This document shows, in pieces, positions 44,291 to 54,535 of a DNA stretch of 64,000 nucleotides (position 1 is its first letter; every line of letters starts with the position of its first letter). The notes beneath the pieces are model-generated. The model searched no databases and was not told the DNA's origin. It saw only the letters and a program-made list of their open reading frames with translations. This stretch comes from Chromatiaceae bacterium (GTDB lineage Bacteria > Pseudomonadota > Gammaproteobacteria > Chromatiales > Chromatiaceae): positions 2,568,501 through 2,632,500 of the forward strand of contig CP037918.1 in the NCBI GenBank assembly GCA_019356535.1, given 5' to 3'. A program made the translations under genes and the position numbers.

Positions 44291-45223
44291 ATGGCAGGCT
44301 CCAGCACCAAGGTCATCCTCGCCGCGCTGGCGGGCAATACCGCCATCGCCATCACCAAGTTCGCCGCCGCGGCCTTCACTGGCAGCTCGGCCATGCTCTC
44401 CGAGGGCATCCACTCGCTGGTGGATACCGGCAACCAGGGGCTGCTGCTCTACGGCATGCACCGCGCCAAGCGCCCGCCGGACGCACGCTTCCCCTTCGGA
44501 CACGGCAAGGAGATCTACTTCTGGAGCTTCGTGGTGGCCATCCTCATCTTTGCGGTCGGCGCCGGGGTGTCCATCTACGAGGGCATCCACAACATGCTCG
44601 ACCCCCGGCCGGTCACCACCCCCCTGGTCAACTACATCGTGCTCGGGCTGTCCATCGTCTTCGAGGGCGGGGCCTGGTGGTTCGCGCTGCGCGAGTTCAG
44701 CAAGACCAAGGGGAATATGGGCTATATCGAGGCGGTGCAACGCGGCAAGGACCCGTCGATGTTCGTGGTGCTGTTCGAAGACTCAGCCGCCCTGCTGGGC
44801 CTGATGGTGGCGATGGCCGGCATCGCCACCGCACAGCTCACGGGCATCCTCTGGTTCGATGGCCTGGCCTCGGTGGTCATCGGCCTGATCCTGGGGGCCA
44901 CCGCCATCTGGCTGGCGATCGAGACCAAGGGCCTGCTGATCGGCGAGAGCGCCAACCGCGAGGTGGTCGCCGGCATCCGCGAACTGGTCTCGGCCGAGCC
45001 GGCGATCGAAGCCATCAAGGAACTGCTGACCATGCACATGGGGCCGGACTTCGTGCTGGTGACCATGGCGGCCGACTTCCGCGACGACCTGGATGCCGGT
45101 GCCATCGAGCACACCATCGCGCGCCTCGACCGCGCCATCAAGGCACGCTGGCCCGAGGTGAAGAAGGTGTTCATCGAGGCCGAGTCCCTTGTCCCGCGCG
45201 TCGAGCGCCCTGCCCCCGCATGA
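44291..45223 (+). CDS. Cation diffusion facilitator (CDF) family transporter, ZnT9-like
   Basis: Inner-membrane metal/proton antiporter of 310 aa. Six transmembrane helices are expected; metal-site text is [13 protein letters not shown] in helix 2 and [13 protein letters not shown] in helix 5, the latter pattern being typical of the ZnT9-like branch rather than of FieF/Czc[15 protein letters not shown] follows helix 2. The C-terminal cytoplasmic domain has [15 protein letters not shown]. No His-rich loop is present. It sits between bufC and rlmH, overlapping rlmH by 4 bp. Zn2+ or Mn2+ are the likely cargo; not shown. Confidence 0.85.
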   Translation: MAGSSTKVILAALAGNTAIAITKFAAAAFTGSSAMLSEGIHSLVDTGNQGLLLYGMHRAKRPPDARFPFGHGKEIYFWSFVVAILIFAVGAGVSIYEGIHNMLDPRPVTTPLVNYIVLGLSIVFEGGAWWFALREFSKTKGNMGYIEAVQRGKDPSMFVVLFEDSAALLGLMVAMAGIATAQLTGILWFDGLASVVIGLILGATAIWLAIETKGLLIGESANREVVAGIRELVSAEPAIEAIKELLTMHMGPDFVLVTMAADFRDDLDAGAIEHTIARLDRAIKARWPEVKKVFIEAESLVPRVERPAPA

Positions 45224-45690
45224 AGATCCACCTGATCGCGGTCGGCGAGCGTATGCCCCGCTGGGTGCAGGAGGGCTTTGCCGAGTACGCCCGTCGGCTG
45301 CCACGCGAGTGCGCCCTTCAGCTGGTCGAGATCACCCCGGGCCGGCGCGGCAAGGGCGCCGATACCGCACGCGCGGTGCGCGAGGAGGGCGAGCGCATGC
45401 TGGCGGCCATCCCCAAGGGCGCGCGGGTGATCGCTCTGGAGGTGAACGGCCGGCCCTGGTCCACCGAGCAGCTGGCCGGGCAGCTCGAGAAATGGCTGGC
45501 CGGGGGCAGCGACGTGGCCCTGCTGGTCGGCGGCCCGGAGGGGCTGTCGGCGGCCGCGCGCAAGGCGGCTGCACAGCAATGGTCACTCTCGCCGCTGACC
45601 CTGCCGCACCCCCTGGTGCGGGTGATCGTCGCCGAGCAGCTCTACCGCGCCTGGAGCATTCTCGCCAACCATCCCTATCATCGCGCCTGA
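45220..45690 (+). CDS. rlmH: 23S rRNA pseudouridine-1915 N3-methyltransferase
   Basis: SPOUT methyltransferase acting on pseudouridine 1915 in helix 69 of 23S rRNA. ATG at 45220 ([20 protein letters not shown]) overlaps the CDF stop (ATGA). The SAM knot is formed by [12 protein letters not shown] and the C-terminal [20 protein letters not shown], with NHPYHRA at the end as in E. coli. It is 156 aa. It is separated from its usual neighbour rsfS by the accessory insert. Confidence 0.96.
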   Translation: MKIHLIAVGERMPRWVQEGFAEYARRLPRECALQLVEITPGRRGKGADTARAVREEGERMLAAIPKGARVIALEVNGRPWSTEQLAGQLEKWLAGGSDVALLVGGPEGLSAAARKAAAQQWSLSPLTLPHPLVRVIVAEQLYRAWSILANHPYHRA

Positions 45691-46250
45691 TGTTGATCCT
45701 TGCCTCGCAATCGCCCCGCCGCGCCGAGCTGCTGCACCAGATCGGCGTGGATTTTCGCGTCGAGCCCGCACACATCGACGAGACACCGCACCCGGGCGAG
45801 TCCCCCGCCGACTACGTGGTCCGCATGGCGTTGGAGAAAGCCCGGGCGGTGCACAGCCGCCACCCCGGTGAGCGGGTGCTGGGCGCGGACACCTCGGTGA
45901 TCCTCGACAACCGCATCCTCGGCAAGCCTGCCGACCGCGAGGAAGGTATCGCCATGCTGCTGGCGCTGGGCGGACGGGAACACCAGGTGCTGACCGCCGT
46001 GGCCCTGGCCGGGGCGCACCAAGGCCAGGCCCTGTCGGCAAGCCGCGTGCGCTTCCGCCCCATCGGGCACGCGGAGGCGGCACGCTACTGGGCCACGGGC
46101 GAGCCGGCGGACAAGGCCGGGGGCTACGCTATCCAGGGGCTGGGCGCGGTGTTCGTCGAACACATCGAGGGAAGCTACTCGGGCATCATGGGACTGCCCC
46201 TGTTCGAGACCGCGCAACTGCTGGCCGACGCCGGCCTGCCCCGGCCCTGA
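45690..46250 (+). CDS. maf: Maf-family nucleoside triphosphate pyrophosphatase (YhdE type)
   Basis: Hydrolyses non-canonical or surplus NTPs (dTTP/UTP in YhdE). [19 protein letters not shown] begins the protein, [10 protein letters not shown] holds a catalytic acid, and the [25 protein letters not shown] segment is conserved. Length is 186 aa. Start overlaps the rlmH stop by one base (TGATG). The 181-bp gap to rng contains no gene. Confidence 0.93.
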   Translation: MLILASQSPRRAELLHQIGVDFRVEPAHIDETPHPGESPADYVVRMALEKARAVHSRHPGERVLGADTSVILDNRILGKPADREEGIAMLLALGGREHQVLTAVALAGAHQGQALSASRVRFRPIGHAEAARYWATGEPADKAGGYAIQGLGAVFVEHIEGSYSGIMGLPLFETAQLLADAGLPRP

Positions 46251-46431
46251 ATTACGGGCACTCCCGGCCTGCCCACTGGTCACAGGGGATAAACCCCGTT
46301 TCGCTACGGCCCCCTGCCAGGGTGATGGCGAGGACGCACCGCCCCGCGCACAGGAACGGGATCATCGGAGATTTTCCGGGATGGGGTGCTATTCCCGGTG
46401 CCACGTACCTGCTTGGCGTTAAACTGAATCC

Positions 46432-47880
46432 ATGAGCGAAGAAATCCTTATCAACGTCACCCCCCCCGAAACTCGGGTCGCCGTCATCGAAAACGGCGTG
46501 GTACAGGAGATCATCATCGAGCGCGCCGCGCGGCGCGGCCTGGTGGGCAACATCTACAAGGGCAAGGTCTGCCGGGTGCTGCCGGGCATGCAGGCGGCCT
46601 TCGTCGATATCGGCCTGGAGCGCGCGGCCTTTCTGCACGCCTCCGACATCCATAACACCTCGGGGCGCGAACAGCCGATCACCGAGCTGGTGCACGAAGG
46701 CGGCGAGATCGTGGTGCAGGTGGTCAAGGATCCGCTGGGCAGCAAGGGGGCACGCCTGACCACCAACATCTCCATCCCCTCGCGCTACATGGTGTTCATG
46801 CCCAACATGCGCAGTGTAGGCGTCTCGCAAAAGATAGAGGACGAGGACGAACGCGTGCGCCTGCGCGAAATCCTGGCCCGCTTCGCCGCCGAATCCGAAC
46901 TGCCTGCCGGCTTCATCGCACGCACCGCAGCCGAAGGCATCGACGAAGAAGCCCTGCGCCAGGACATGCTCTACCTGCAACGCCTGTGGCAATCCATCAA
47001 GGAGAAGGCGCGTAACGTCAAGGCGGTCGAGGTGCTGCACGAAGACCTGCCGCTGGGCCTGCGCGCGCTGCGCGACCTGGTCGGCCCCGAAGTCGAACGC
47101 GTGCGCATCGACTCACGTTCCACCTTCGAGAAAGCACGCCAGTTCGCCCACAAGTTCCTGCCCGACGCCGACACCCAGATCGAGTATTACCCCGGCGAGC
47201 GTCCCATCTTCGATCTCTACGGCGTGGAGGACGAGATCCAGAAGGCCCTGCGCCGCACCGTCGAGCTCAAGTCCGGCGGCCACCTGGTGATCGACCAGAC
47301 CGAGGCCATGACCACCATCGACGTCAACACCGGCGCCTTCGTCGGCCATCGGAACCTCGAGGAGACCATCTTCAAGACCAACCTCGAGGCCGCGCAGGCC
47401 ATCTGCCGCCAGCTGCGGCTGCGCAACCTGGGGGGGATCATCATCATCGACTTCATCGACATGAGCGATCCCGATCACAGGCGACAGGTGATCCGCGCGC
47501 TCGAACGCTGCCTGGCCCGCGATCACGCCAAGACCCAGATCTCCGAGGTGTCTTCGCTGGGTCTGGTGGAGATGACCCGCAAGCGCACCCGCGAATCGCT
47601 TGAGCACGTGTTGTGCGAGACCTGCCCCACCTGCCGTGGCCGGGGCTCGATCAAGACCGCCGAAACCACCTGCTACGAGATCTTCCGCGAGATCCTGCGC
47701 GAAGCGCGCCAGTTCGACGTGGAACAACTGCTGGTGCTCGCCGCGCCCGACGTGATCGACCGCCTGCTCGACGAAGAATCACAGCACCTCGCCGAGCTGG
47801 AGCAGTTCATCGGCAAGCCCATCAAGCTGCAGGCCGAGGCCCTCTACACCCAGGAGCAGTACGACGTGGTGCTGGTCTGA
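46432..47880 (+). CDS. rng: Ribonuclease G
   Basis: Endoribonuclease of the RNase E/G family, processing 16S rRNA 5' ends and some mRNAs. It is 482 aa: an S1 domain (about 38-125), the RNase H-like and DNase I-like parts with Mg2+ ligands D297 (TIDVNTGAF) and D340 (IIIIDFIDM), and the zinc-link CPTC at 398-401. The start MSEEILINVTPPETRVAV is typical. There is no C-terminal degradosome extension, which separates it from RNase E. Confidence 0.96.
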   Translation: MSEEILINVTPPETRVAVIENGVVQEIIIERAARRGLVGNIYKGKVCRVLPGMQAAFVDIGLERAAFLHASDIHNTSGREQPITELVHEGGEIVVQVVKDPLGSKGARLTTNISIPSRYMVFMPNMRSVGVSQKIEDEDERVRLREILARFAAESELPAGFIARTAAEGIDEEALRQDMLYLQRLWQSIKEKARNVKAVEVLHEDLPLGLRALRDLVGPEVERVRIDSRSTFEKARQFAHKFLPDADTQIEYYPGERPIFDLYGVEDEIQKALRRTVELKSGGHLVIDQTEAMTTIDVNTGAFVGHRNLEETIFKTNLEAAQAICRQLRLRNLGGIIIIDFIDMSDPDHRRQVIRALERCLARDHAKTQISEVSSLGLVEMTRKRTRESLEHVLCETCPTCRGRGSIKTAETTCYEIFREILREARQFDVEQLLVLAAPDVIDRLLDEESQHLAELEQFIGKPIKLQAEALYTQEQYDVVLV

Positions 47881-47895
47881 CACACGCAACCGGCA

Positions 47896-50800
47896 ATGAA
47901 AGGACGCCTCCAACAGATCCGCAATTTCCTGATCGTTCTGGTCCTGGCCTGGGGCCTGCTGGCCCTGCTGGTGCGCCTGTCCACCCCCTTCCTGGAGTAC
48001 GCTCGCGAGCCCCTGGCCCGCTGGCTGAGCGAACAGGCCGGCATGCCGGTACAGATCACGCGCCTGGAAGCGAGTTGGTGGGGGCTTGGCCCCCGGCTCG
48101 ATCTCTACGATGTGCGCCTTGGCGAGGGTACGACCGGCGTCCACCTGCGCGAGGTCGAGCTCGATCTCAACCACGCCAACCTGCTGCGCGGCAAGCTCTT
48201 CGACGCCCTGCAGCTGACCATCGAAGGCCTGCAACTCAAGCTGGTCCTCGAGGCCGACGGCCAGCTGCACATCGAGGGCTTCCCGGTACGTGAGGGCGGG
48301 CAACCGGCGGTTGCCCTACCGCGCTATCTGCGTCTGCGCAACGCCCGCCTGACCTGGGAAGACCGCCGACACGGTGCGCCACCGATCACCATCGACCCCC
48401 TGTCCCTGGACGTGGCCAGAAACGGCCAGCGCCTGCATCTCAACGGCAGATTGGACAGTCCCTTCGGCAAGCTGCACTTCGCCGCCGACATCCACGGCTA
48501 CCCAGCCGGGCGTAACTGGCGCGGCACCAGCTACCTGAAGGGCGAGGCACTGACGCTGCGCCCCCTGCTCAGCGGTTACCTGCCCGCCCCCTACCACTTG
48601 CTGGGCGGCGAGCTCGACCTCGAACTCTGGCAGGTCTGGGAAAACGCGCGTGAAGTCGCTGCCCGGGGGCATGTCGAGGCGCACCGCCTGCGCCTGGGCA
48701 ACCGTGAACAGCCGGGCCGGGCATTCGCCCTGCACCACCTGGAGGGGGACATTGACTTCGCAGAAACCCCCGACGGCGAATGGCGCATCCTCGCCGACGA
48801 TCTCGCGCTGCAATCCGCCCCGGAAGAACCGGTGCAAACCACGGCCCTGGCCATCCGCCGTCGGCCCGGCGAGCAGGCCATCTTCGACATCGCCACCACC
48901 CGCCTGCCGGTCACCCTGCTCGCCCAGGCGCTGCACCTGCGCCCGACCGACCCGGCACTGGACGAGGCCCTGGCGGCGCTGGCTCCGCGCGGCGAACTGC
49001 ACGGGCTGCGGCTGCGGATTGCCCCGGGCCAGGCCGACAGCTGGGTGCTGGATACCGGCCTGCGCGACGTCGCTGCAAACGCCTGGCAGGATTTCCCCGG
49101 CTTCCAGGGACTCGACGGCCATCTCACCGCCACCCCCGACCGGGCGCGACTGGCGCTGGACTCGAAGGCCCTGCAACTGGACTACCAGCAACTGTTCCGC
49201 GCTCCGCACCGGCTGCAGCAACTGAGCGGCGTGCTGCACTGGCAACGCGAGACCGCGGGCTGGCGCCTGTTCACCGACGAACTGCACCTGGCCACGCCCG
49301 AGCTGCGCGGCGCCCTCTGGCTCGATCTACGGCAACACCCAGGACACCCCCCCTGGCTGGCGCTGCGTGCGCGGATCGAAGACGGCCCGATCGAGGCTGC
49401 GGGCCGCTACCTGCCCACGGCCATCATGAGCGACGAGCTGGTGGCCTGGCTGGACCGCGCCCTGCAAGGTGGCCGAATGGAGCGCGCTGACCTGCTGCTG
49501 GTCGGCCCCCTGGCCGACTTCCCGTTCGACAAGCACGCCAATGGAGTCTTCGAGGTCGATGCCCGACTCGCCGGGGTGGACCTGGACTACCGCAGCGGCT
49601 GGCCGGCCCTGCACCAGGTCGCCGCGCGACTGCTGTTTCACCAGAACAGCCTGGACATCGAGCTGCCGGAAGGCCGGGTCTATGACAGCCGCCTGCTCGA
49701 CACCCACGTCCGCCTGGCCAGCCTGAACCCGATCAGCCCCCTCGAGGTGCAAGGGCGTATCGAAGGGCCACTGGCTGACGAGCTGCGCCTGTTGCGTGAA
49801 CCCGCCCTGCGCAAGCAGTTCGGTGACATCGCGGAGCAGATACGGGCCGAGGGCCCGGTCCGCCTCGACCTGGGCTTTCGCCTCCCGCTGGGGGCAAAGG
49901 GGGCACAGCTGAAAGTGGACGGCCGCCTGCACCTGCACGGCAACCGGCTGCATCTGCCCCAATGGCAGGTCGACCTCGAACGGCTCAAGGGCGAGATCGC
50001 TTTCGACCTTCGCGGTCTGCGCGCACGCAACCTGCGCGGCCAGGCCTTCGGCGCGCCATTGCGCCTGGACATCCAGCCGGTAGCCAAGGGCACCAGAATC
50101 CGCGCCCGCGCGCGCTGGGACGCGGCCCTGTTACAGCGCCGCTTCCCCTCGCTGCCCCTGCGCCCGGTCTCGGGCGCCAGCAACTTCACCCTCGAGCTCC
50201 ACCTCCCCGCGCAGCAGCCGAGCAAGCGCCCGACGCTGCTCAGCCTGCGCAGCGACCTCAAGGGCATGCGGCTGGACTTGCCGGCACCGCTGGGCAAGCA
50301 GGCCGCGCAGGCGCGTGCACTGTCCATCACCCTGCCGCTGGGCCAGTCCCCCGGCCCGCTGCACCTGCGCTACGGCAAGACCCTCGATGCCCGCTTCAGC
50401 CTGGACGGCCGCCGCGGCGAGCTGCGTTATGCCCGCGGCCAGGCGCGACTGCCGCGCAAGAACGGTTTCCGCGTACTGGCTCAGGTGGAGACACTGGATA
50501 TCGGCGCCTGGCGCGACCTGTTCGCCAGCCTCGCTCAGGACGGTCAGCAGCCTCTCCCCTGGTCGGTCGAGCTCGAGGCCGGACGCCTGCTTCTCGGCGA
50601 ACTGGTGATCGACAAGGCCCGCCTGCACGCATTGCACGAGGGCGGGGGCGTCATCGATGGCCGGCTGGAGGCATCGCAGGTCACGGGTGATCTGCACTAC
50701 GCGCCGGGTGACCCCGGCCTCCTGCACGTCAACCTCGAACAGCTGCACATCCGTTTCGATCCGGAGACCGCCTCGGCGCCACCTCCTGACCCGGCCAGCG

Positions 50801-51807
50801 GCCCCGATCCGCGCACCCTGCCGCGGCTCGTCTTCAATTGTGCCGACCTGCGCATCAACCAGGCCGACCTCGGCGTCGCCCACCTGGCACTGCAACCGGC
50901 AACAGACGGCACCGACATTACCGAACTCGACTTCAAGGGACCGGTCGGCACCTTCGACGCGCGAGGACACTGGGCCTGGCGCAAGGGCCGTGCTCACACC
51001 TATCTGGGCGGGCGTTTCCAGAGCAAGGACCTGGGGGCCTTTCTCGCTGGGCTGGGCTATCCCCGGCAGATGATCGATGCGCGTGCCGACATCCGCTTCA
51101 ATCTCGACTGGCCAGGCCACCCGGCACAGATCCACCGTGCCACCCTGCATGGCCAGAGCCAGATCGACATCCGCGATGGTCGCCTGGCCGAAGTCGATCC
51201 CGGTATCGCGCGCGTGCTCGGCCTGCTCAGTCTGGACGCCCTGAGTCGGCGCCTGCGTCTCGACTTTGGCGACGTGCTCAAGAAGGGTTACACCTTCGAC
51301 AGCATCGTCGGCAGTTTCGAACTCGGCGACGGCCAGGCGATCACCCACGACCTGGTGGTGGACGGCCCCTCCGGCCACATCGAGATCGGCGGACGCATCG
51401 GTCTGGTGGCGCGCGACTTCGACCAGGTGGTGCAAGTCATCCCCAAGCTGGACAGTACGCTGGCCATCGCCGGGACCATCGCCGGTGGACCAGTGGGCGG
51501 ACTGGCCACCCTGATCGCCCAGCGCCTGCTGTCCGACGAGATCGACCAGATCAACCGCTTCGAATACAGCGTCACCGGCAGCTGGGACAAACCCAAGCTC
51601 ACCCCGCTGAAATCCGGCGGGCCTCTCTCGCGCCTCATCAACACCCTGGGCGGCAAGGACACCCAGCGCAAGACCGAGGCCCAGGAGAAGGCCATCGACG
51701 AGGAAAAGACACGTCCCAAGCGCAACGTCCTGCAAAAGCTGCTGGGCACCGGCAAGAAACCCGCGGAAGACACACCGCCCGAGGTCGAGCCGCCCTTCAT
51801 CCACTGA
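47896..51807 (+). CDS. yhdP: YhdP family AsmA-like envelope protein
   Basis: Very large inner-membrane-anchored periplasmic protein (1303 aa) of the AsmA-like/DUF3971 group. In E. coli YhdP bridges the membranes and moves phospholipids to the outer membrane. A single N-terminal transmembrane helix (about 10-30) is followed by a long repeating beta-groove and the AsmA-like C-terminal part (DIRDGRLAEVDPGIARVLGL, ITHDLVVDGPSGHIEIGG, FEYSVTGSWDKP). A lysine-rich, probably disordered tail ends the protein. It follows rng by 15 bp, as in E. coli. Confidence 0.93.
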   Translation: MKGRLQQIRNFLIVLVLAWGLLALLVRLSTPFLEYAREPLARWLSEQAGMPVQITRLEASWWGLGPRLDLYDVRLGEGTTGVHLREVELDLNHANLLRGKLFDALQLTIEGLQLKLVLEADGQLHIEGFPVREGGQPAVALPRYLRLRNARLTWEDRRHGAPPITIDPLSLDVARNGQRLHLNGRLDSPFGKLHFAADIHGYPAGRNWRGTSYLKGEALTLRPLLSGYLPAPYHLLGGELDLELWQVWENAREVAARGHVEAHRLRLGNREQPGRAFALHHLEGDIDFAETPDGEWRILADDLALQSAPEEPVQTTALAIRRRPGEQAIFDIATTRLPVTLLAQALHLRPTDPALDEALAALAPRGELHGLRLRIAPGQADSWVLDTGLRDVAANAWQDFPGFQGLDGHLTATPDRARLALDSKALQLDYQQLFRAPHRLQQLSGVLHWQRETAGWRLFTDELHLATPELRGALWLDLRQHPGHPPWLALRARIEDGPIEAAGRYLPTAIMSDELVAWLDRALQGGRMERADLLLVGPLADFPFDKHANGVFEVDARLAGVDLDYRSGWPALHQVAARLLFHQNSLDIELPEGRVYDSRLLDTHVRLASLNPISPLEVQGRIEGPLADELRLLREPALRKQFGDIAEQIRAEGPVRLDLGFRLPLGAKGAQLKVDGRLHLHGNRLHLPQWQVDLERLKGEIAFDLRGLRARNLRGQAFGAPLRLDIQPVAKGTRIRARARWDAALLQRRFPSLPLRPVSGASNFTLELHLPAQQPSKRPTLLSLRSDLKGMRLDLPAPLGKQAAQARALSITLPLGQSPGPLHLRYGKTLDARFSLDGRRGELRYARGQARLPRKNGFRVLAQVETLDIGAWRDLFASLAQDGQQPLPWSVELEAGRLLLGELVIDKARLHALHEGGGVIDGRLEASQVTGDLHYAPGDPGLLHVNLEQLHIRFDPETASAPPPDPASGPDPRTLPRLVFNCADLRINQADLGVAHLALQPATDGTDITELDFKGPVGTFDARGHWAWRKGRAHTYLGGRFQSKDLGAFLAGLGYPRQMIDARADIRFNLDWPGHPAQIHRATLHGQSQIDIRDGRLAEVDPGIARVLGLLSLDALSRRLRLDFGDVLKKGYTFDSIVGSFELGDGQAITHDLVVDGPSGHIEIGGRIGLVARDFDQVVQVIPKLDSTLAIAGTIAGGPVGGLATLIAQRLLSDEIDQINRFEYSVTGSWDKPKLTPLKSGGPLSRLINTLGGKDTQRKTEAQEKAIDEEKTRPKRNVLQKLLGTGKKPAEDTPPEVEPPFIH

Positions 51808-51901
51808 GCACCGTCTTTCGCCAAGCCTGATAAACTGGGCGCCCCTCCGGCGACTCGCTGCCGGCACAGCCACAGGACAGAACAAAGCAACATCCCCCGA
51901 C

Positions 51902-52753
51902 ATGAGCGCACCCCCCACTCCCCTCAAGGCCGCCGCCATCCAGATGGCCTCCGGCACCAACGTCAACGCCAACCTGCTGACCATCGAGAAACTGTTGGAG
52001 GAGGCTGCCCGCCAGGGTGCAACACTGGCCGTGCTGCCGGAAAACTTCGCCTACCTGGGCACCTCGGGACACGACGTGTTGCCCTACCGCGAGGTGCAGG
52101 GCGACGGCCCCCTGCAGCACTTCCTGTCGCAGATCGCGGCACGCCTGGGGATCTGGATCGTCGGCGGCACCATCCCGCTGGAGAGCGAGGACGCCGGGCG
52201 CTGGCGCGCCGCCTCACTGGTGTTCGATGCCGAGGGGCGCGAGGTGGCACGCTACGACAAGCAACACCTGTTCGACGTGACCCTGCCCGATTCCGACGAG
52301 CACTACAGCGAATCGGATGCCATCGAAGCCGGCGACGAGGTGGTGGTCATCGACAGCCCCATCGGCCGGCTCGGCCTGGCGGTGTGCTACGACCTGCGCT
52401 TCCCCGAGCTGTTTCGTGCCATGGTCGATCGTGGCGCCGAGGTGTTCGCCCTGCCGGCTGCCTTCACCGCGGCGACCGGCCGCGCGCACTGGGAGGTACT
52501 GGTACGTGCCCGCGCCATCGAAAACCTGGCCTGGGTGATCGCCGGCGCTCAGGGAGGCTTCCACGTCGACGGCCGCGAGACCTGGGGCCACAGCATGGTG
52601 GTCGACCCCTGGGGCAGCGTGCTGGCCCGCCAGGAACGCGGCAATGGCATCGCCATTGCCACCATCGATCCCGAGTTCCAGCGCGCCACCCGGCGCAGCT
52701 TCCCCTGCCTGGACCATCGGCGCCTGCGATGCGCTGCCTGCAAAACCACCTGA
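51902..52753 (+). CDS. Nitrilase-superfamily amidohydrolase, Nit1/deaminated glutathione amidase type
   Basis: Cytoplasmic C-N hydrolase of 283 aa with the full Glu-Lys-Cys triad: E47 in LPENFAY, K120 in RYDKQHLFDV and C162 in VCYDLRFPEL. The text YDKQHLFDV and CYDLRFPELFR is that of Nit1 and its bacterial homologues, which repair deaminated glutathione. Its location between yhdP and tldD recurs in many Gammaproteobacteria. The C-terminal residues CLDHRRLRCAACKTT carry three cysteines of unknown use. Confidence 0.88.
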   Translation: MSAPPTPLKAAAIQMASGTNVNANLLTIEKLLEEAARQGATLAVLPENFAYLGTSGHDVLPYREVQGDGPLQHFLSQIAARLGIWIVGGTIPLESEDAGRWRAASLVFDAEGREVARYDKQHLFDVTLPDSDEHYSESDAIEAGDEVVVIDSPIGRLGLAVCYDLRFPELFRAMVDRGAEVFALPAAFTAATGRAHWEVLVRARAIENLAWVIAGAQGGFHVDGRETWGHSMVVDPWGSVLARQERGNGIAIATIDPEFQRATRRSFPCLDHRRLRCAACKTT

Positions 52754-52789
52754 CAACAGGCGACACGCCCACTTGAAACGCCATAGCCC

Positions 52790-52940
52790 CTTCCCTGCTA
52801 GCGACACCTCCAACCACCCCTTCCCCGCTTCCGACACCTTCGCCCACTCCTCTCCCGCTTGCGGCAGCTCCATCCTCTCCCCCCCGCTTGCGGCCGCTCC
52901 CTCCTCTCCTCCCCCGCTTGCGGGGGAGGCCGGGAGGGGG
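52790..52940. repeat. Degenerate tandem array ending in the 32-bp palindromic repeat
   Basis: About five decaying units of roughly 30 bp, each with a C/T-rich run and a CGCTTGCGG-like core (from CTGCTAGCGAC near 52795 to CCCGCTTGCGG), lead to a perfect copy of the 32-bp repeat at 52909-52940, identical to 40231-40262. The rest of the 339-bp gap up to tldD holds no gene apart from the promoter listed next. An open frame crosses the array, but its repetitive PASDT/PPLAG text is a product of the repeat, not a protein. Confidence 0.65.
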
Positions 52941-53031
52941 AACTCCGGCAACCCTGTCATCCCGCCCCAGGAATGCCCCCGAACGGAAGCCACTCCCGGC
53001 ACAAACAGTCGAATCCCCCTTCGTCGCAGTG

Positions 53032-53060
53032 TTGCATTGCGCCCCTGTGCCCCCTATCTT
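53032..53060 (+). promoter_or_regulatory. Candidate sigma-70 promoter of tldD
   Basis: TTGCAT (53032-53037) and TATCTT (53055-53060) are separated by 17 bp, each matching four of six consensus positions. A start site near 53067 would give a leader of about 26 nt before the tldD ATG at 53093, with AAGGA as ribosome-binding site. Confidence 0.5.
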
Positions 53061-53092
53061 CGTCCAACGCTCCCATAAGGAAATACGCACGC

Positions 53093-54535
53093 ATGACCGA
53101 CTCCCTCGACATCGCCCGTGCCACCCTGCTCGACGCCCCCGGGCTGGGCGAGCAGGCCCTGGTGCAGGTCATGGACCGGCTGCTCAGCCGGCAGATCGAT
53201 ACCGCCGATATCTACCTGCAGTACTCACGGCTGGAGTCCTGGGTGCTCGAAGACGGCATCGTGCGCGAGGGCAACCACAGCATCGAACAGGGTGCGGGAC
53301 TGCGCGCGGTGGCCGGTGACAAGACCGGTTTCGCCTACACCGAGGACATCGACCTGCCGCAATTGCTGGAGGCAGCCGGCACGGCGCGCGCCATCGCCCG
53401 CGCCGGACAGAGCGGCCGGCAGGCCATCGCCTCGCGGCGCGACCTGCCGCAACTGTATGCCCCGCTCAATCCCATCGACTCGCTGGACGAAGCCGCCAAG
53501 CTGGCGCTGATGCGCCGACTCGACGAGGCGGCACGCGCCGCCGATCCGCGCGTGCAGCAGGTGATCGTGAGCCTGGTCGCGGCCCAGGACACGGTGCTGG
53601 TGATCGACGACCAGGGCCGGCTGGCGGGCGACGTGCGTCCGCTGGTACGTGTCAACGTCAGCGTCATCGTCGAGCAGGACGGGCGGCGCGAACAGGGCAG
53701 CGCCGGCGGCGGCGCACGACGCGGGCTGGACTATTTTCTCGAGGACGAGCGCGCCCTGGGCTATGCCCGCGAGGCGGTGCGCCAGGCGCTGGTCAACCTG
53801 GAAGCGACCGATGCCCCGGCCGGTCTGCTGCCGGTGGTGCTCGGCCCCGGCTGGCCCGGGGTGCTGCTGCACGAGGCGGTGGGACACGGCCTGGAAGGCG
53901 ACTTCAACCGCAAGGGCACCTCGGCCTTCTCCGGGCGCATCGGCGAGCAGGTGGCCTCGCCGGCCTGCACCGTGGTGGACGACGGCACCCTGCCCGAGCG
54001 CCGCGGTTCGCTCAGCATCGACGACGAGGGCACCCCTACCCAGCAGACGGTGCTGATCGAGAACGGCATCCTCAAGGGCTACATGCAGGACCGCATGAAC
54101 GCGCGCCTGATGGGTGTAGCCCCCACCGGCAACGGGCGACGCGAGTCCTACGCTCACCTGCCCATGCCGCGCATGACCAACACCTACATGCTGCCCGGCG
54201 AGCACGACCCGCAGGAGATCATCGCTTCGGTCGAACACGGCCTGTACGCGGTGAACTTCGGCGGCGGCCAGGTGGACATCACCTCCGGCAAGTTCGTGTT
54301 CTCGGCCAGCGAGGCCTACCTGATCGAGAACGGCAAGATCACCCGCCCGGTGAAGGGCGCCACCCTGATCGGCAGCGGCCCCGAGGTGATGACCCGCATC
54401 AGCATGGTCGGCAACGATCTGCAACTCGACAGTGGTGTAGGCACCTGCGGCAAGGACGGCCAGAGCGTGCCGGTGGGCGTAGGCCAGCCAACGCTCAAGA
54501 TCGATGAGCTGACCGTCGGAGGGACCGCCGCATGA
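53093..54535 (+). CDS. tldD: Metalloprotease TldD
   Basis: Catalytic subunit of the TldD/TldE heterodimer, which degrades unfolded peptides and matures some RiPPs (microcin B17) and the CcdA antitoxin. ATG at 53093 gives [18 protein letters not shown] and 480 aa; the upstream open frame is repeat DNA. The zinc motif HEAVGH is at 260-265, with the conserved Cys in [13 protein letters not shown]. tldE/pmbA follows with a 4-bp overlap. Confidence 0.96.
   Translation: MTDSLDIARATLLDAPGLGEQALVQVMDRLLSRQIDTADIYLQYSRLESWVLEDGIVREGNHSIEQGAGLRAVAGDKTGFAYTEDIDLPQLLEAAGTARAIARAGQSGRQAIASRRDLPQLYAPLNPIDSLDEAAKLALMRRLDEAARAADPRVQQVIVSLVAAQDTVLVIDDQGRLAGDVRPLVRVNVSVIVEQDGRREQGSAGGGARRGLDYFLEDERALGYAREAVRQALVNLEATDAPAGLLPVVLGPGWPGVLLHEAVGHGLEGDFNRKGTSAFSGRIGEQVASPACTVVDDGTLPERRGSLSIDDEGTPTQQTVLIENGILKGYMQDRMNARLMGVAPTGNGRRESYAHLPMPRMTNTYMLPGEHDPQEIIASVEHGLYAVNFGGGQVDITSGKFVFSASEAYLIENGKITRPVKGATLIGSGPEVMTRISMVGNDLQLDSGVGTCGKDGQSVPVGVGQPTLKIDELTVGGTAA

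Noticed and set aside
52644..53078. Open frame with [14 protein letters not shown] repeats between the amidase and tldD.
   Set aside because: It reads through the intergenic repeat array; the repetition comes from the DNA repeat and there is no ribosome-binding site.
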